Source: Gemmatimonadota bacterium
Lineage (GTDB): Bacteria > Gemmatimonadota > Gemmatimonadetes > Gemmatimonadales > Gemmatimonadaceae
Direction of reading: 5' to 3'
NCBI GenBank assembly: GCA_014192065.1
Contig: BJHH01000006.1
Location: 62,001 to 126,000, forward strand
DNA: 64,000 nucleotides
This document shows positions 18,323 to 28,973 of the stretch, in pieces; position 1 is the stretch's first letter, and every line of letters begins with the position of its first letter. The notes under the pieces were generated by a model. It had not been told where the DNA came from and searched no databases. It was given only the letters and a program-made list of their open reading frames with translations. Made by a program: the position numbers and the translations under genes.

Positions 18323-19020
18323 GTATACGAGAAGGTGATCGCACGGTTCGTGGTCAGCGGCGTGAGCGATCCCGTGGCACGGATGGCGGCGTTGTCGGAC
18401 GCGGTCGTCACCCGGAACGTCTCTGGGTACCGCACTTGGTAGATGAGCCAGCCGAGGTCGAGCCGAAAATCGCCGTTCTTGCCGGTCGGCATGCGGGCGC
18501 TGAGTCCGTACGAATAGACCACGCTCGCACCTGGCGCGTACTTGCCCGCATCAAAATGGTTCGCGACGCCTGCAATGACGCCGATCCCGATGTTCACAAG
18601 GGGCTGGACGCCGTGCCAGGTGCGCTCACCGGTCAGACTGATCTGCAGGCTCGCGTCGCCACCGATCTGGTTTGCCGTCGCGGTGCCCGCGGCTCGGTTC
18701 GCCGCCGGCGCGTTCGGGTCCACCACGTCGTGATCGGACTTCATACCGAACATCCGCAGGGAGAGGTAGGCCGGTGCGCCCATGATCAGGTCGTACCGCA
18801 CGCCGAACAGCGGTGCCGAGTGGGCCCGGACACCGGCCGGATCGCGGCCCGTCGCGAGCCATCCCGTGAACACGCCGAATCGCTGACCGTCGTTGAGATC
18901 GTGGATCACGCTCTCGGTGGGTACTCGCCCAACGACCTGTTGCGCCGACGCCGGCGCGGCAAGCATCGTCGCCGCGGACATCAGAGTCGTGAATCCAGCC
19001 ACCATACGAAACGTCTTCAT
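18304..19020 (-). CDS. Predicted outer-membrane beta-barrel protein
   Basis: 238 aa, ATG overlapping the gpmI stop by 4 bases. A signal peptide ends at PASAQQ. The rest alternates polar and hydrophobic residues with frequent aromatic and glycine turns (GVFTGWLATGRDP, FRLDLGWLIYQVRYP) and ends FSYTWGLFR, compatible with a small 8-strand barrel. I do not recognise the family and cannot assign a function. Its place inside a coupled operon with gpmI, mobA, dacB and moeA says nothing clear about its job. Confidence 0.6.
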   Translation of the reverse strand: MKTFRMVAGFTTLMSAATMLAAPASAQQVVGRVPTESVIHDLNDGQRFGVFTGWLATGRDPAGVRAHSAPLFGVRYDLIMGAPAYLSLRMFGMKSDHDVVDPNAPAANRAAGTATANQIGGDASLQISLTGERTWHGVQPLVNIGIGVIAGVANHFDAGKYAPGASVVYSYGLSARMPTGKNGDFRLDLGWLIYQVRYPETFRVTTASDNAAIRATGSLTPLTTNRAITFSYTWGLFR

Positions 19021-20573
19021 GCCACCGCCGGGTTAAGCAGGTTGCGACCCGTCATCTCGACCGGCTGATCGACGCCGAGGAGATGGAGAATCGTTGGACC
19101 AATGTCGCAGAGTGCGCCGCCGGAACGCAGGGGTGCCGTCGTCGCACCGGCCGCCGGATCAACAAAGACCAGCGGCACGGGATTTGTCGTATGGGCGGTA
19201 TGGGGTCCGCCGGTCGCAGGGTCAATCATCATCTCACAATTCCCATGGTCAGCCGTGATGAGTAGTCGCGTGCCCGTGCGCTGCGCGCTCGCGACGATCC
19301 GCGCCAAGCTTTCGTCCACGACCTCGCAGGCCCGCAGGGTGGCGGCAAAGTTGCCCGTATGTCCTACCATGTCACTGTTCGCGTAGTTGCATAAAGTGAA
19401 CTGGTGGCTGCGCGCCTCGATCTGCGAGCAGAGGACGTCGGTGATCTCCGGTGCGCTCATCTCGGGCGCGAGGTCGTACGTCGCCACCTGTTGGCTCGGC
19501 ACCAGAATGCGCTCCTCGCCTGTGTAGGGTGTCTCGACACCGCCATTGAAAAAATAGGTGACGTGCGCGTACTTCTCCGTTTCCGCCGTCCGCAGCGTCG
19601 TCATCCCCGCGTCGCGCAGCACCTCGGCGACGATTCGAGTCATCGAAATCGGTGCGAAGGCGGCCGGTACCGGCATGGTCGCGTCGTAGCGCGTCATCGT
19701 GGCGAGATGGATCTTCGGCCGCGGGCCGGTGGGGAACCCGTCAAACCCGTCGACCACCATCGCGCGCACGATCTGGCGCATCCGGTCCGCGCGATAGTTC
19801 CAGGTGATCACGGCGTCGCCGTCGCGAATGGGCGCCACGGCAACTCCGTTGGCCGCGATCGTCACGGGCTGCACGAACTCGTCCGTCTCGCCGCGCGCGT
19901 ACGCATCCCGGATCACCTGCAGCGGGTCGGTCGCCTGCGGCGCCGTCCCGTCGACCGACGCGCGGTACCACTGCTCGATGCGCGGCCAGCGATGGTCGCG
20001 GTCCATGCCGTGGTAACGCCCACCGACACTCGCGATGACGGCCGTTCCCCTGATGGCCTCTGCCAGCTGGGTGAGGTAGCCGAGGCCCGACGTGGGCATC
20101 GTGTCGCGGCCGTCGAGTAAGCAGTGCAGCGCGATCCGAGGCACACCCTCGCGGCGCGCCAGTTCGACGAGCGCGAGCGCGTGCGCCTGATGCCCATGCA
20201 CGCCGCCGTCGCCGACCAGCCCCATCAGGTGCAGGGTGCCGCCGCTCTGCTTGGCGAACGCGCAGGCGGAGCGCAGTGTCTCGTTCTGGAAGAACTCGCC
20301 GTGCGCGATGGCCTCGGCGATGCGCGGGAGGTCCTGCATCACGACGCGGCCGGCGCCCAAGTTCATGTGTCCGACTTCACTGTTCCCCATCTGGCCGTCG
20401 GGGAGCCCGACCGCGCGCCCCGACGCGTCCAGCAGCGTGCGTGGCGCGCCGGCCCACAGACTGTTCCATACCGGCACGCGCGCGTGCGCGATCGCGTTGC
20501 CCTCACGCTCGGGGCGATAGCCCCAGCCATCGAGGACGACGAGCACCACAGGGCGCTGGGTGGCGCGAGACAT
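19017..20573 (-). CDS. gpmI: 2,3-bisphosphoglycerate-independent phosphoglycerate mutase
   Basis: 518 aa. Interconverts 3- and 2-phosphoglycerate in glycolysis using two Mn ions. The first metal ligand is in LVVLDGWGYR (Asp15). The phosphorylated Ser65 lies in GQMGNSEVGHMNLGAGRV. HCLLDGRDTMPTSG marks the inserted domain, and the second metal cluster is seen in NYANSDMVGHTG and ITADHGNCEMM. Length is normal. It is the first gene of the seven-gene minus-strand run; the 168-bp spacer to the divergent SH3 gene should hold its promoter. Confidence 0.95.
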   Translation of the reverse strand: MSRATQRPVVLVVLDGWGYRPEREGNAIAHARVPVWNSLWAGAPRTLLDASGRAVGLPDGQMGNSEVGHMNLGAGRVVMQDLPRIAEAIAHGEFFQNETLRSACAFAKQSGGTLHLMGLVGDGGVHGHQAHALALVELARREGVPRIALHCLLDGRDTMPTSGLGYLTQLAEAIRGTAVIASVGGRYHGMDRDHRWPRIEQWYRASVDGTAPQATDPLQVIRDAYARGETDEFVQPVTIAANGVAVAPIRDGDAVITWNYRADRMRQIVRAMVVDGFDGFPTGPRPKIHLATMTRYDATMPVPAAFAPISMTRIVAEVLRDAGMTTLRTAETEKYAHVTYFFNGGVETPYTGEERILVPSQQVATYDLAPEMSAPEITDVLCSQIEARSHQFTLCNYANSDMVGHTGNFAATLRACEVVDESLARIVASAQRTGTRLLITADHGNCEMMIDPATGGPHTAHTTNPVPLVFVDPAAGATTAPLRSGGALCDIGPTILHLLGVDQPVEMTGRNLLNPAVA

Positions 20574-20741
20574 CGTAGGCCGGAAGCCGGTGAAATGTTA
20601 TGTCGCGCCGTCAGCGACCGGCGGTGCGGCAGCGGATCGATGACCGCTGCCGCCAGTGCGGATTGCCGACGGCCTGTGACAGGGTGTGACAACAGGCGAC
20701 GCGCGATGCAATGTAGTTTCCGTGACACAGCCCTTCCAGCG

Positions 20742-21767
20742 ATGCGCTTCGCGACCCTGACCCTCTTTGCCGCCCTGGCGGCCACGACCTCGCCACTTCT
20801 GGCCCAGGCCCAACTGGTCGTTTCCGCTGACTTGCGCGCGAAGCCGGGCGGGCCAGCGGTTGCGCTGCTCTCACCGGGAACGCGGCTCACCACCGGCGCG
20901 ACCAGTGGCGCCGAAACGCTCGTGACTTTCGAAGGGTGGGTCGACGGCTCGAGGCTCGGCGGGCGGCGCGACAGCTTTCCAGCCTCTGTTTCTGGTCGGC
21001 TGACGCTGCGGGTCCGCTCCCAACCCTCGGCGAAGGGCACGATCATCGCCGTTCTCCAGCCCGGTGCCGGCCTCCACATCGTCTCTCGTCAGGGGAATTG
21101 GACGCGCGTGCGCCGTGCGGCGTGGATCCGTACTGCCGTGTTGCAGCGCGCGGTCGCAGGAGCGCGCGCCGTCGCGGGCCCAGCCGCCCCAGTAGCCGCG
21201 CCTCAGGCGTCAGCGGGTCCACCCGCGCCGGCCCAAGACAAGGCAAACGCCGCGGGTGAGCCCGCCGCGATCGCGTCCACTGGTGCTCGCTTCCGCGACC
21301 TACCGGTCGGGCGCGTGCTCGGCAGCATCGCTGGCGGGAGCACCGTCGAGGTGATGGCCCGCGAGTCCGGCTGGGTGCGTGTGCGCGCCGATGGCTGGAT
21401 CGCCGAGAAGGACCTCGTGACCGGTGCCAGCGTGGCACCGCCAAGCCTGACCGCTGCGGACCTCCGCGCCGATCCGCAAGCGATGAAGGGGCACGTTGTG
21501 CAGTGGGATGTCGAGGTGATGGCGTTCCAGATCGCCGACCCGCTGCGCGTTGAGTTGGCCCGCGAAGAACCCTATCTGCTCGTGCGCGGCCCCGGCGCAG
21601 AAAACGCACTGCTGTACCTCGCGGTACCCGAAATGCTGCTCACCGAAGCGCGTGCGCTTGGCCCCCTCGCGAAAATCACCGTCACCGCGCGGGTGCGCAG
21701 TGGACGCAGCGAGCCGGCTGGCACACCGATTCTCGATCTGCTTTCAATGATCAAGCCCCGTGACTAG
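20742..21767 (+). CDS. Exported double SH3b-domain protein
   Basis: 341 aa from the ATG at 20742, chosen because a signal peptide starts there (cleavage near LAQAQL); an in-frame ATG at 20706 and longer frames are less likely. A short beta-rich segment is followed by an SH3b domain at about 85-130 (LRVRSQPSAKGTIIAVLQ). A Pro/Ala linker leads to a second SH3b at about 185-230 (FRDLPVGRVLGSIAGG, WVRVRADGWI). The last 100 residues look like a small beta/OB-type domain (KGHVVQWDVEVMAF). Bacterial SH3b domains often bind cell-wall peptides. The stop overlaps the start of an M15-type peptidase gene, so the pair likely works together on peptidoglycan. Confidence 0.65.
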   Translation: MRFATLTLFAALAATTSPLLAQAQLVVSADLRAKPGGPAVALLSPGTRLTTGATSGAETLVTFEGWVDGSRLGGRRDSFPASVSGRLTLRVRSQPSAKGTIIAVLQPGAGLHIVSRQGNWTRVRRAAWIRTAVLQRAVAGARAVAGPAAPVAAPQASAGPPAPAQDKANAAGEPAAIASTGARFRDLPVGRVLGSIAGGSTVEVMARESGWVRVRADGWIAEKDLVTGASVAPPSLTAADLRADPQAMKGHVVQWDVEVMAFQIADPLRVELAREEPYLLVRGPGAENALLYLAVPEMLLTEARALGPLAKITVTARVRSGRSEPAGTPILDLLSMIKPRD

Positions 21768-22764
21768 TCACCTCATCCCGCCCGACCGCCGCGACGAGCG
21801 CTGGTCGGTTCGCCAGGCCGTGGTGCTCGGCATCGTCGCGGTCGCCGTCGTCGCGGTCCTTGTCACCTTCCCGCCGCATCGGCTCCTCGGCTCCGTCTTC
21901 GACGAAGCCGCTGCGCCGCTCGCCCTGTCGCCCGACGCGCGCGGCGCGAGCGGCGAAGTACGCCTGCAGCTCAAGATGCCCGGCGAGTCGTTCGATTTTC
22001 CGATTCAGCTGGCGGCCAGCACGACGGCGGCTCGATATCAATGGGTGCGCGCCGCCGATTCAGGCGCCGTCGCGCCGGACACGCAACTCATCGGCAGAAA
22101 CGTGCGCGCGCCGTCCAAATCCGGGCTCTTCCATCTGGCCGTGACCGCCGACGGCCAGCGCACCATCGTTGGCGATGTCGTGGTCGGGGTGTTGGTGCCA
22201 TTTTCGGAAAAACTCGGTTCGAGCCTGAACGGATATCGGATCGGCACCTACACCTGGGAGCGCGCGCGCGGCGATGTCACCCCGCCTCCGCCCGGCTTCG
22301 TGGAAGTCTGGGCCGACGATGCGCCACTCTGGGTGAGCGATCACCTGCAGCTCGCCGATTTTCTGACGCACGACGCCCAGCAGGACCGCTGGCCCAAGTA
22401 CCTCGCCCTCGATCCGCGCATTCTCGATAAAGTCGAACTCGTGCTCAACCGCCTTGGTGCCCGCGACCGCGTGTTCACCGTGGACGTGCACTCGGGCTTC
22501 CGTACGCCGTTGTACAACCGCCGCGTGCCGCGTGCTGCCGACGACAGCCGACACCAGTATGGCGACGCCGTGGATCTTGCACTCGACGCCGACCAAGATG
22601 GCCGCATCTCATATTTTGACATCTTGGCACTGGCCCGCGCCGTGGAGCTCGTCGAGCGCGACTACCCTGGCCTCGTTGGCGGCTTGGGCGTGTACGGGAG
22701 CCGCGGCACGGCTCCGTACGTACACATCGACGTGCGGGGCGAACGCAAACGTTGGCGGGGGTAA
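21760..22764 (+). CDS. Membrane-anchored M15/DUF882-like peptidoglycan peptidase
   Basis: 334 aa, GTG start 8 bases inside the end of the SH3b gene. One membrane segment at residues 19-40 (VVLGIVAVAVVAVLVTF) anchors it with the rest in the periplasm. The C-terminal 100 residues carry an M15/VanY-like zinc site: HSGFRTPLYN, SRHQYGDAVDLAL (H-x5-D) and APYVHIDVRG (HxD). The middle part, about 60-200, is beta-rich and not recognised. It is probably a D,D- or L,D-carboxypeptidase or endopeptidase trimming peptidoglycan. Confidence 0.75.
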   Translation: MTSHLIPPDRRDERWSVRQAVVLGIVAVAVVAVLVTFPPHRLLGSVFDEAAAPLALSPDARGASGEVRLQLKMPGESFDFPIQLAASTTAARYQWVRAADSGAVAPDTQLIGRNVRAPSKSGLFHLAVTADGQRTIVGDVVVGVLVPFSEKLGSSLNGYRIGTYTWERARGDVTPPPPGFVEVWADDAPLWVSDHLQLADFLTHDAQQDRWPKYLALDPRILDKVELVLNRLGARDRVFTVDVHSGFRTPLYNRRVPRAADDSRHQYGDAVDLALDADQDGRISYFDILALARAVELVERDYPGLVGGLGVYGSRGTAPYVHIDVRGERKRWRG

Positions 22765-22768
22765 GGCA

Positions 22769-24713
<1,945 letters not shown>

Positions 24714-24804
24714 TCGGTATTTTGCGGGAACCGTTCTTGACTCGGTCGGGTCCCGGCTGGCAGTTTGCGCTGCTACATCGCAGGTAACCCAAAGGGGGAG
24801 TGGC

Positions 24805-26286
24805 GTGGCTAACGCATTATTCCGGACGAAGTCGATCGATCGGCTCATGGCTGATAGCGGGGCCAATAGCGACTCAGGGCTCAAGCGAACGCTTGGCGCG
24901 TGGTCGCTCATCGGACTTGGTATCGGCGCGATTATTGGCGCCGGCCTGTTCGTCAGAACCGCGGCGGCCATTGCCGAGCGCGCGGGCCCGTCGGTGACGC
25001 TCGCGTTCGTCGTGGCCGGCATCGGCTGCGCGTTCGCCGGCCTCTGCTACGCCGAGTTTGCCTCGATGATCCCGATCGCGGGCAGCGCGTACACCTATTC
25101 CTATACGACGATGGGCGAGTTCATCGCCTGGATCATCGGCTGGGATCTGGTGCTCGAGTACGCCGTCGGCGCTGCGACCGTCGCCATCGCCTGGAGTCAG
25201 TACCTCAACAAGCTGCTGGCGATTCTCGGGATCAGTCCGGTGCCGTATCAATGGAGCCATTCGCCGATGGAGGTATCGACCACCGGCGTGCAAGGTTTAA
25301 TGAACCTGCCGGCGGTCGTGATTCTGCTCCTCCTCTCGCTGGTGCTCGTGCGCGGCACGCAGGAATCCGCGCTGCTCAACGGCATCATCGTCATCGCCAA
25401 GGTCGCGATCGTGATGATGGTCATCGCGGTCGGCTGGGGCTACATGAACCCGCTCAACCACACGCCGTACATCCCCGAGGCCACGACCTTTACGACGGCG
25501 CAGGGCGTAACGCACGCGTACGGCGGCGTCATGGGCGTTCTCGGTGCAGCCGGCGTGGTGTTCTTCGCATACATCGGGTTCGATGCGGTTTCCACCGCGG
25601 CCCAAGAGGCGAAGAATCCTTCACGTGACATGCCAATCGGCATTCTCGGCTCGTTGGTCATCTGCACGATTCTGTACATCCTGTTTGCCCACGTCCTCTC
25701 CGGCGTCGCGCCGGTCGAGTTCTTCCGGACCGCTGGCAAGGAAGCGTCGGTCTCGCAGGCCATTGCCGATTTCATGCCTGGCTATGGCTGGCTGTCCAAC
25801 TTCGTGACCGTCGCCATTCTCGCCGGCTTCAGCTCGGTGATCCTGGTGATGCTGCTTGGTCAGTCGCGCGTGTTCTACTCGATGAGCCGCGACGGACTCG
25901 TGCCCAAAGTCTTCTCGGACACGCATCCCAAGTACCGCACACCGTGGAAGTCGAACATGCTCTTCTTTGTGTTCACCTCCCTGTTTGCGGGGTTCCTGCC
26001 CGACAGCATCGTCGGAGAGATGACCAGCATCGGTACGCTCTTCGCCTTCATGCTTGTCTGCGCAGGCGTCTGGATCCTTCGCGTGCGGCGTCCCGACCTG
26101 CCGCGCGCGTTCAAGGTTCCGATGGTCCCTGTCGTTGCGATCCTTGGCATCGTCGTCTGCGGTGCCATGATTTACGGCCTTGGCTGGACCAACTGGCTGC
26201 GGCTCGGCGTCTGGCTGGTGATCGGTGTCGTGATCTACTCCGTATACGGGAAGAAGTACTCGAAGCTGGCGAACGACCCCGGCTAG
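24805..26286 (+). CDS. APC-family amino acid permease
   Basis: 493 aa, GTG start with AAAGGGGGAG four bases upstream. About twelve membrane helices. The first helix carries GLGIGAIIGAGLFVRT, the broken-helix substrate site of APC transporters. FFAYIGFDAVSTAAQEAKNP in helix 6 and GQSRVFYSMSRDGL in helix 8 match the cationic amino acid (CAT/YfnA) subgroup. It likely imports amino acids with protons or acts as an exchanger; the exact substrate cannot be read. A terminator-like hairpin follows the stop. Confidence 0.88.
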   Translation: MANALFRTKSIDRLMADSGANSDSGLKRTLGAWSLIGLGIGAIIGAGLFVRTAAAIAERAGPSVTLAFVVAGIGCAFAGLCYAEFASMIPIAGSAYTYSYTTMGEFIAWIIGWDLVLEYAVGAATVAIAWSQYLNKLLAILGISPVPYQWSHSPMEVSTTGVQGLMNLPAVVILLLLSLVLVRGTQESALLNGIIVIAKVAIVMMVIAVGWGYMNPLNHTPYIPEATTFTTAQGVTHAYGGVMGVLGAAGVVFFAYIGFDAVSTAAQEAKNPSRDMPIGILGSLVICTILYILFAHVLSGVAPVEFFRTAGKEASVSQAIADFMPGYGWLSNFVTVAILAGFSSVILVMLLGQSRVFYSMSRDGLVPKVFSDTHPKYRTPWKSNMLFFVFTSLFAGFLPDSIVGEMTSIGTLFAFMLVCAGVWILRVRRPDLPRAFKVPMVPVVAILGIVVCGAMIYGLGWTNWLRLGVWLVIGVVIYSVYGKKYSKLANDPG

Positions 26287-26322
26287 GAGGTCGTTTCGCG
26301 CCATCGGCGCGGTATCTTTGAG

Positions 26323-26366
26323 GCGGCGCCAGGCCACGAACATCGGCCGGGCGCCGCTCTCTTTTC
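26323..26366 (+). terminator. Hairpin with T-rich tail after the permease
   Basis: An 8-bp perfect stem (GCGGCGCC at 26323-26330 with GGCGCCGC at 26350-26357) with an inner GGCC pair, followed by TCTCTTTTC. A smaller 6-bp hairpin lies before it at 26297-26311. It fits an intrinsic terminator between the permease and the DHH gene. Confidence 0.5.
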
Positions 26367-26382
26367 TCAGCCAACGACCCCA

Positions 26383-27408
26383 ATGTCTGTCGATCCGTTC
26401 GCCATTCCCGCCGCGCGCCGTGCCGCGATAGAACTACTCGCCCCCGATCTCCTGGCGGCCCGCACTGTGGCGCTCTCGACGCACATCAACGCCGACGGCG
26501 ATGGGTGCGGCTCAGAAGTGGCGCTGGCGCTGCTGCTCGCGCAGAAAGGCGCCGACGTCCGGATCGTAAATCCGACGCCCTGGCCGGAGATGTTCCGCTA
26601 CCTGCTCGTCGACGGCGTGCGCGACGAGTCACCTCGTGGCGCTGCGGCGCTCAAGGGAATCGACCGGCTCATCGTGCTCGACATCAGCGATGTGCGCCGG
26701 CTGGGCGTGCTGGCCGATGCGGTCCGCGCCCTCACGCCACCACCGTTGACGATCGACCACCACCAGGCTGGCGCTGAGCCTCCGGGCACGCAGATGGTCT
26801 CCGACACGACGGCGTGTGCGACCGGCGAGCTGATCTTCGATCTGGCGACCGTGCTTGGACTCGCGATCACACCGCCGGTGGCGACGGCGATCTACACAGC
26901 CCTCCTCACCGACACGGGCGGATTTCGGTTCAGCAATACGTCGGCTCGGTGCCTGGCGATCGCCGCGCAGCTGCTGGCGGCCGGTGTCGATCCCGAGGCG
27001 ATGTACAAACGCATTTACGCGTCGGTGGGTGTCGGGCGGCTCTACCTGCTCCGCGATGCGCTCAGGCACCTCGGCGTGGATCCTGCGGCCGGGCTCGCCT
27101 GGATATCCATCGAAGCCGGTGAAATGGAGCGCCACGCCGTGCTGGCCGAAGAGCTCGACGGTATCGCCGAGTATCCCCGCTCCATTGCCGGTACGCGACT
27201 GGCGCTTCTGTTTCGCGACCTGGGTCACGGCAAGGTGAAAGTGTCGTTTCGCAGCGTCGGCAACACCGACGTCAACGCACTCGCACGCCGTTTCGGTGGC
27301 GGAGGGCATGCCAAGGCCGCCGGCGCACTCATCGCCGGGTCGCTGGCTGAGGTGCAGAGCACGGTGCTCGACGCCGCGCGCGAATATCTCGCCGCCGGAC
27401 CCGCCTAA
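26383..27408 (+). CDS. nrnA: DHH/DHHA1 phosphoesterase, NrnA-like oligoribonuclease/pAp phosphatase
   Basis: 341 aa. NrnA-type enzymes degrade short RNAs to mononucleotides and dephosphorylate pAp. The manganese motifs are present in order: HINADGDGCGSE near 27, LDISD near 105, IDHHQAG (the DHH motif) near 125, and TDTGGFRFSNTSAR near 180. The C-terminal DHHA1 motif is RRFGGGGHAKAAGA near 305. Length is normal. It lies upstream of the Mrp gene with 109 bases between them. RecJ-like exonuclease activity is less likely at this size. Confidence 0.88.
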   Translation: MSVDPFAIPAARRAAIELLAPDLLAARTVALSTHINADGDGCGSEVALALLLAQKGADVRIVNPTPWPEMFRYLLVDGVRDESPRGAAALKGIDRLIVLDISDVRRLGVLADAVRALTPPPLTIDHHQAGAEPPGTQMVSDTTACATGELIFDLATVLGLAITPPVATAIYTALLTDTGGFRFSNTSARCLAIAAQLLAAGVDPEAMYKRIYASVGVGRLYLLRDALRHLGVDPAAGLAWISIEAGEMERHAVLAEELDGIAEYPRSIAGTRLALLFRDLGHGKVKVSFRSVGNTDVNALARRFGGGGHAKAAGALIAGSLAEVQSTVLDAAREYLAAGPA

Positions 27409-27409
27409 G

Positions 27410-27490
27410 GCCGGCGGCCATTACTACGAAGTCGAACCCGTCAACTTCAATATCGACACCTACTGGCAGCGGCTCATTCCGCACAACTGA
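27410..27490 (+). pseudogene. Coding-like scrap after nrnA
   Basis: Right after the nrnA stop, another frame reads YYEVEPVNFNIDTYWQRLIP then HN and a TGA at 27490. Codon third positions are mostly G or C, as in real genes here, and the residues look protein-like. There is no start codon and no known domain. It may be the 3' remnant of a deleted gene, or chance. Confidence 0.2.
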
Positions 27491-27517
27491 GGCCGACCGC
27501 CGCTTACATTGCTCTGC

Positions 27518-28630
27518 GTGACAGAATCCCTCACTGCCCGCGTTGAGCAGACGCTGTTGACCGTCGTCAACGCCCGCACCGGCACCTCCGTGCTGGCATC
27601 CGACCAGGTCCGCGACGTCGCCACCTCGACCGCTGGGCGAGTCCAGTTGACGCTGCTGCTTGGTGCGAACGACGACCCTACGCTTGCCCGCGATGTTCGC
27701 CAGGCTGTTGAAGCCCTCGATGGCGTCACGGACGTCCGGGTGAATGTCGTGGATGCCGCGACCGACCCTCGCGCGCAGCATGGCGCGGCGGCGGCCGCCC
27801 CTCCCGCGCCGAAGCGCGCTCCGCTCCCCATGATGGCTGAACCGGCCGCCGCGCCGCGCCCCGTGCCCGCGCCGACGCCATCGGCGTTCCCCGCGCTTGG
27901 CAAGATTATCGCCATTTCGTCCGGCAAGGGCGGCGTCGGTAAAAGCACCGTCACCGTCAACCTCGCCGTCGCGCTCGCAAAGCTTGGTCGCCATGTCGGC
28001 CTGCTTGATGCCGATATCTACGGACCCAACGTCCCGCGCATGATGGGCGTGATGACCGCGCCGCCAGTCGAGAACGAAAAGATTGTGCCGCCCGAAGCGC
28101 ATGGCGTGAAGCTGATGTCACTTGGTTTCATGATCGAGCGCGACCAGCCGGCGATCTGGCGCGGCCCGATCGTCATGAAGATCATCAACCAGTTCCTCCG
28201 CGACGTGCGCTGGGGCCGACTCGACTACCTGTTCGTCGACATGCCGCCGGGCACGGGTGACGCGCAACTCTCTCTGGTGCAGGCCGCGCATCTGGCGGGC
28301 GCGGTGATCGTGACGACGCCGCAAGAAGTCGCCGTGGGTGACGCGCTGCGCGGCGCCAAGATGTTTGAACGCGTTGGCGTGCCAGTCCTCGGGGTCGTCG
28401 AAAATATGAGCTGGTTCGAGCTTGCGAACGGCGACAAAATGCCGATCTTCGGGTCAGGCGGCGGCGCGCGCCTCGCGCTCGAACTGGGCGTCCCACTGCT
28501 CGGCGAAATCCCACTCTGGCAGCCCGTACGCGAGGGCGGCGACAGCGGCACGCCGATCGTCATCAGCGCACCCGACTCTCCGGCCGCCCGCGCGATGACG
28601 GCCGTGGCGGAGATGCTCGAGCGTCGCTGA
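27518..28630 (+). CDS. mrp: Mrp/ApbC family P-loop ATPase
   Basis: 370 aa from the GTG at 27518; a TTG at 27509 is possible. Residues 1-85 resemble the MIP18/DUF59 domain. An Ala/Pro-rich linker follows. The ATPase part has the deviant Walker [12 protein letters not shown] near 134, [16 protein letters not shown] and [12 protein letters not shown]. Family members carry and deliver FeS clusters. The CxxC pair that usually follows the VENMS motif is missing: the sequence here reads [19 protein letters not shown]. So it may carry clusters differently, or act in another way, as cysteine-poor Mrp relatives do. Confidence 0.85.
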   Translation: MTESLTARVEQTLLTVVNARTGTSVLASDQVRDVATSTAGRVQLTLLLGANDDPTLARDVRQAVEALDGVTDVRVNVVDAATDPRAQHGAAAAAPPAPKRAPLPMMAEPAAAPRPVPAPTPSAFPALGKIIAISSGKGGVGKSTVTVNLAVALAKLGRHVGLLDADIYGPNVPRMMGVMTAPPVENEKIVPPEAHGVKLMSLGFMIERDQPAIWRGPIVMKIINQFLRDVRWGRLDYLFVDMPPGTGDAQLSLVQAAHLAGAVIVTTPQEVAVGDALRGAKMFERVGVPVLGVVENMSWFELANGDKMPIFGSGGGARLALELGVPLLGEIPLWQPVREGGDSGTPIVISAPDSPAARAMTAVAEMLERR

Positions 28631-28649
28631 GCGTCGCTGAGCGGCGCTC

Positions 28650-28960
28650 ACGCGTCGCGTCGCGGTGTCGTACCCCGGCGGGTAGCAGGCATCGCCGCGC
28701 TGCTTGATTCCGGCCTTGTCAAATGCGCCGAGGACGATCTTGGCCTGCGGCTCGCGATTTGCCGTCGAAACGTCCACGCGCCACTCGGTGGCGCCGGTCT
28801 TGAGCGCGAGGTCCGCGAGGCGGAGCCCGCCCAGTTGGAGGTCGCCGCGCGCGGCGGCAAGCTCGCGTGACAGGCGTAGCGGCGCGTCGCGCGTCAGGCC
28901 GATGCGGAGTGCGCCATGTCGGTGTGACCGAAACTTGCCCAGCCCCCCACGCACGGACAA
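28650..28960 (-). pseudogene. Fragment of a toast-rack (LiaF/DUF2154-like) protein
   Basis: The minus strand reads PLRLSRELAAARGDLQLGG, LRLADLALKTGATEWRVDVS, then GAFDKAGIKQRGDACYPPGY and DTATRR. The pattern of short strands with LDLSxLxLxxLxLxTGA matches the toast-rack fold of cell-wall-stress and adhesin proteins, and the GIKxxGDxxYxxGYDTA part matches the next strands. The match then stops: the frame runs on, antisense to the end of mrp, without likeness. No signal peptide or membrane part is present. I read it as a remnant truncated at both ends. The only other content of the 28631-28973 gap is a short direct repeat (GAGCGTCGCT) near 28620. Confidence 0.45.
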
Positions 28961-28973
28961 ATTGCAGGTTCAA

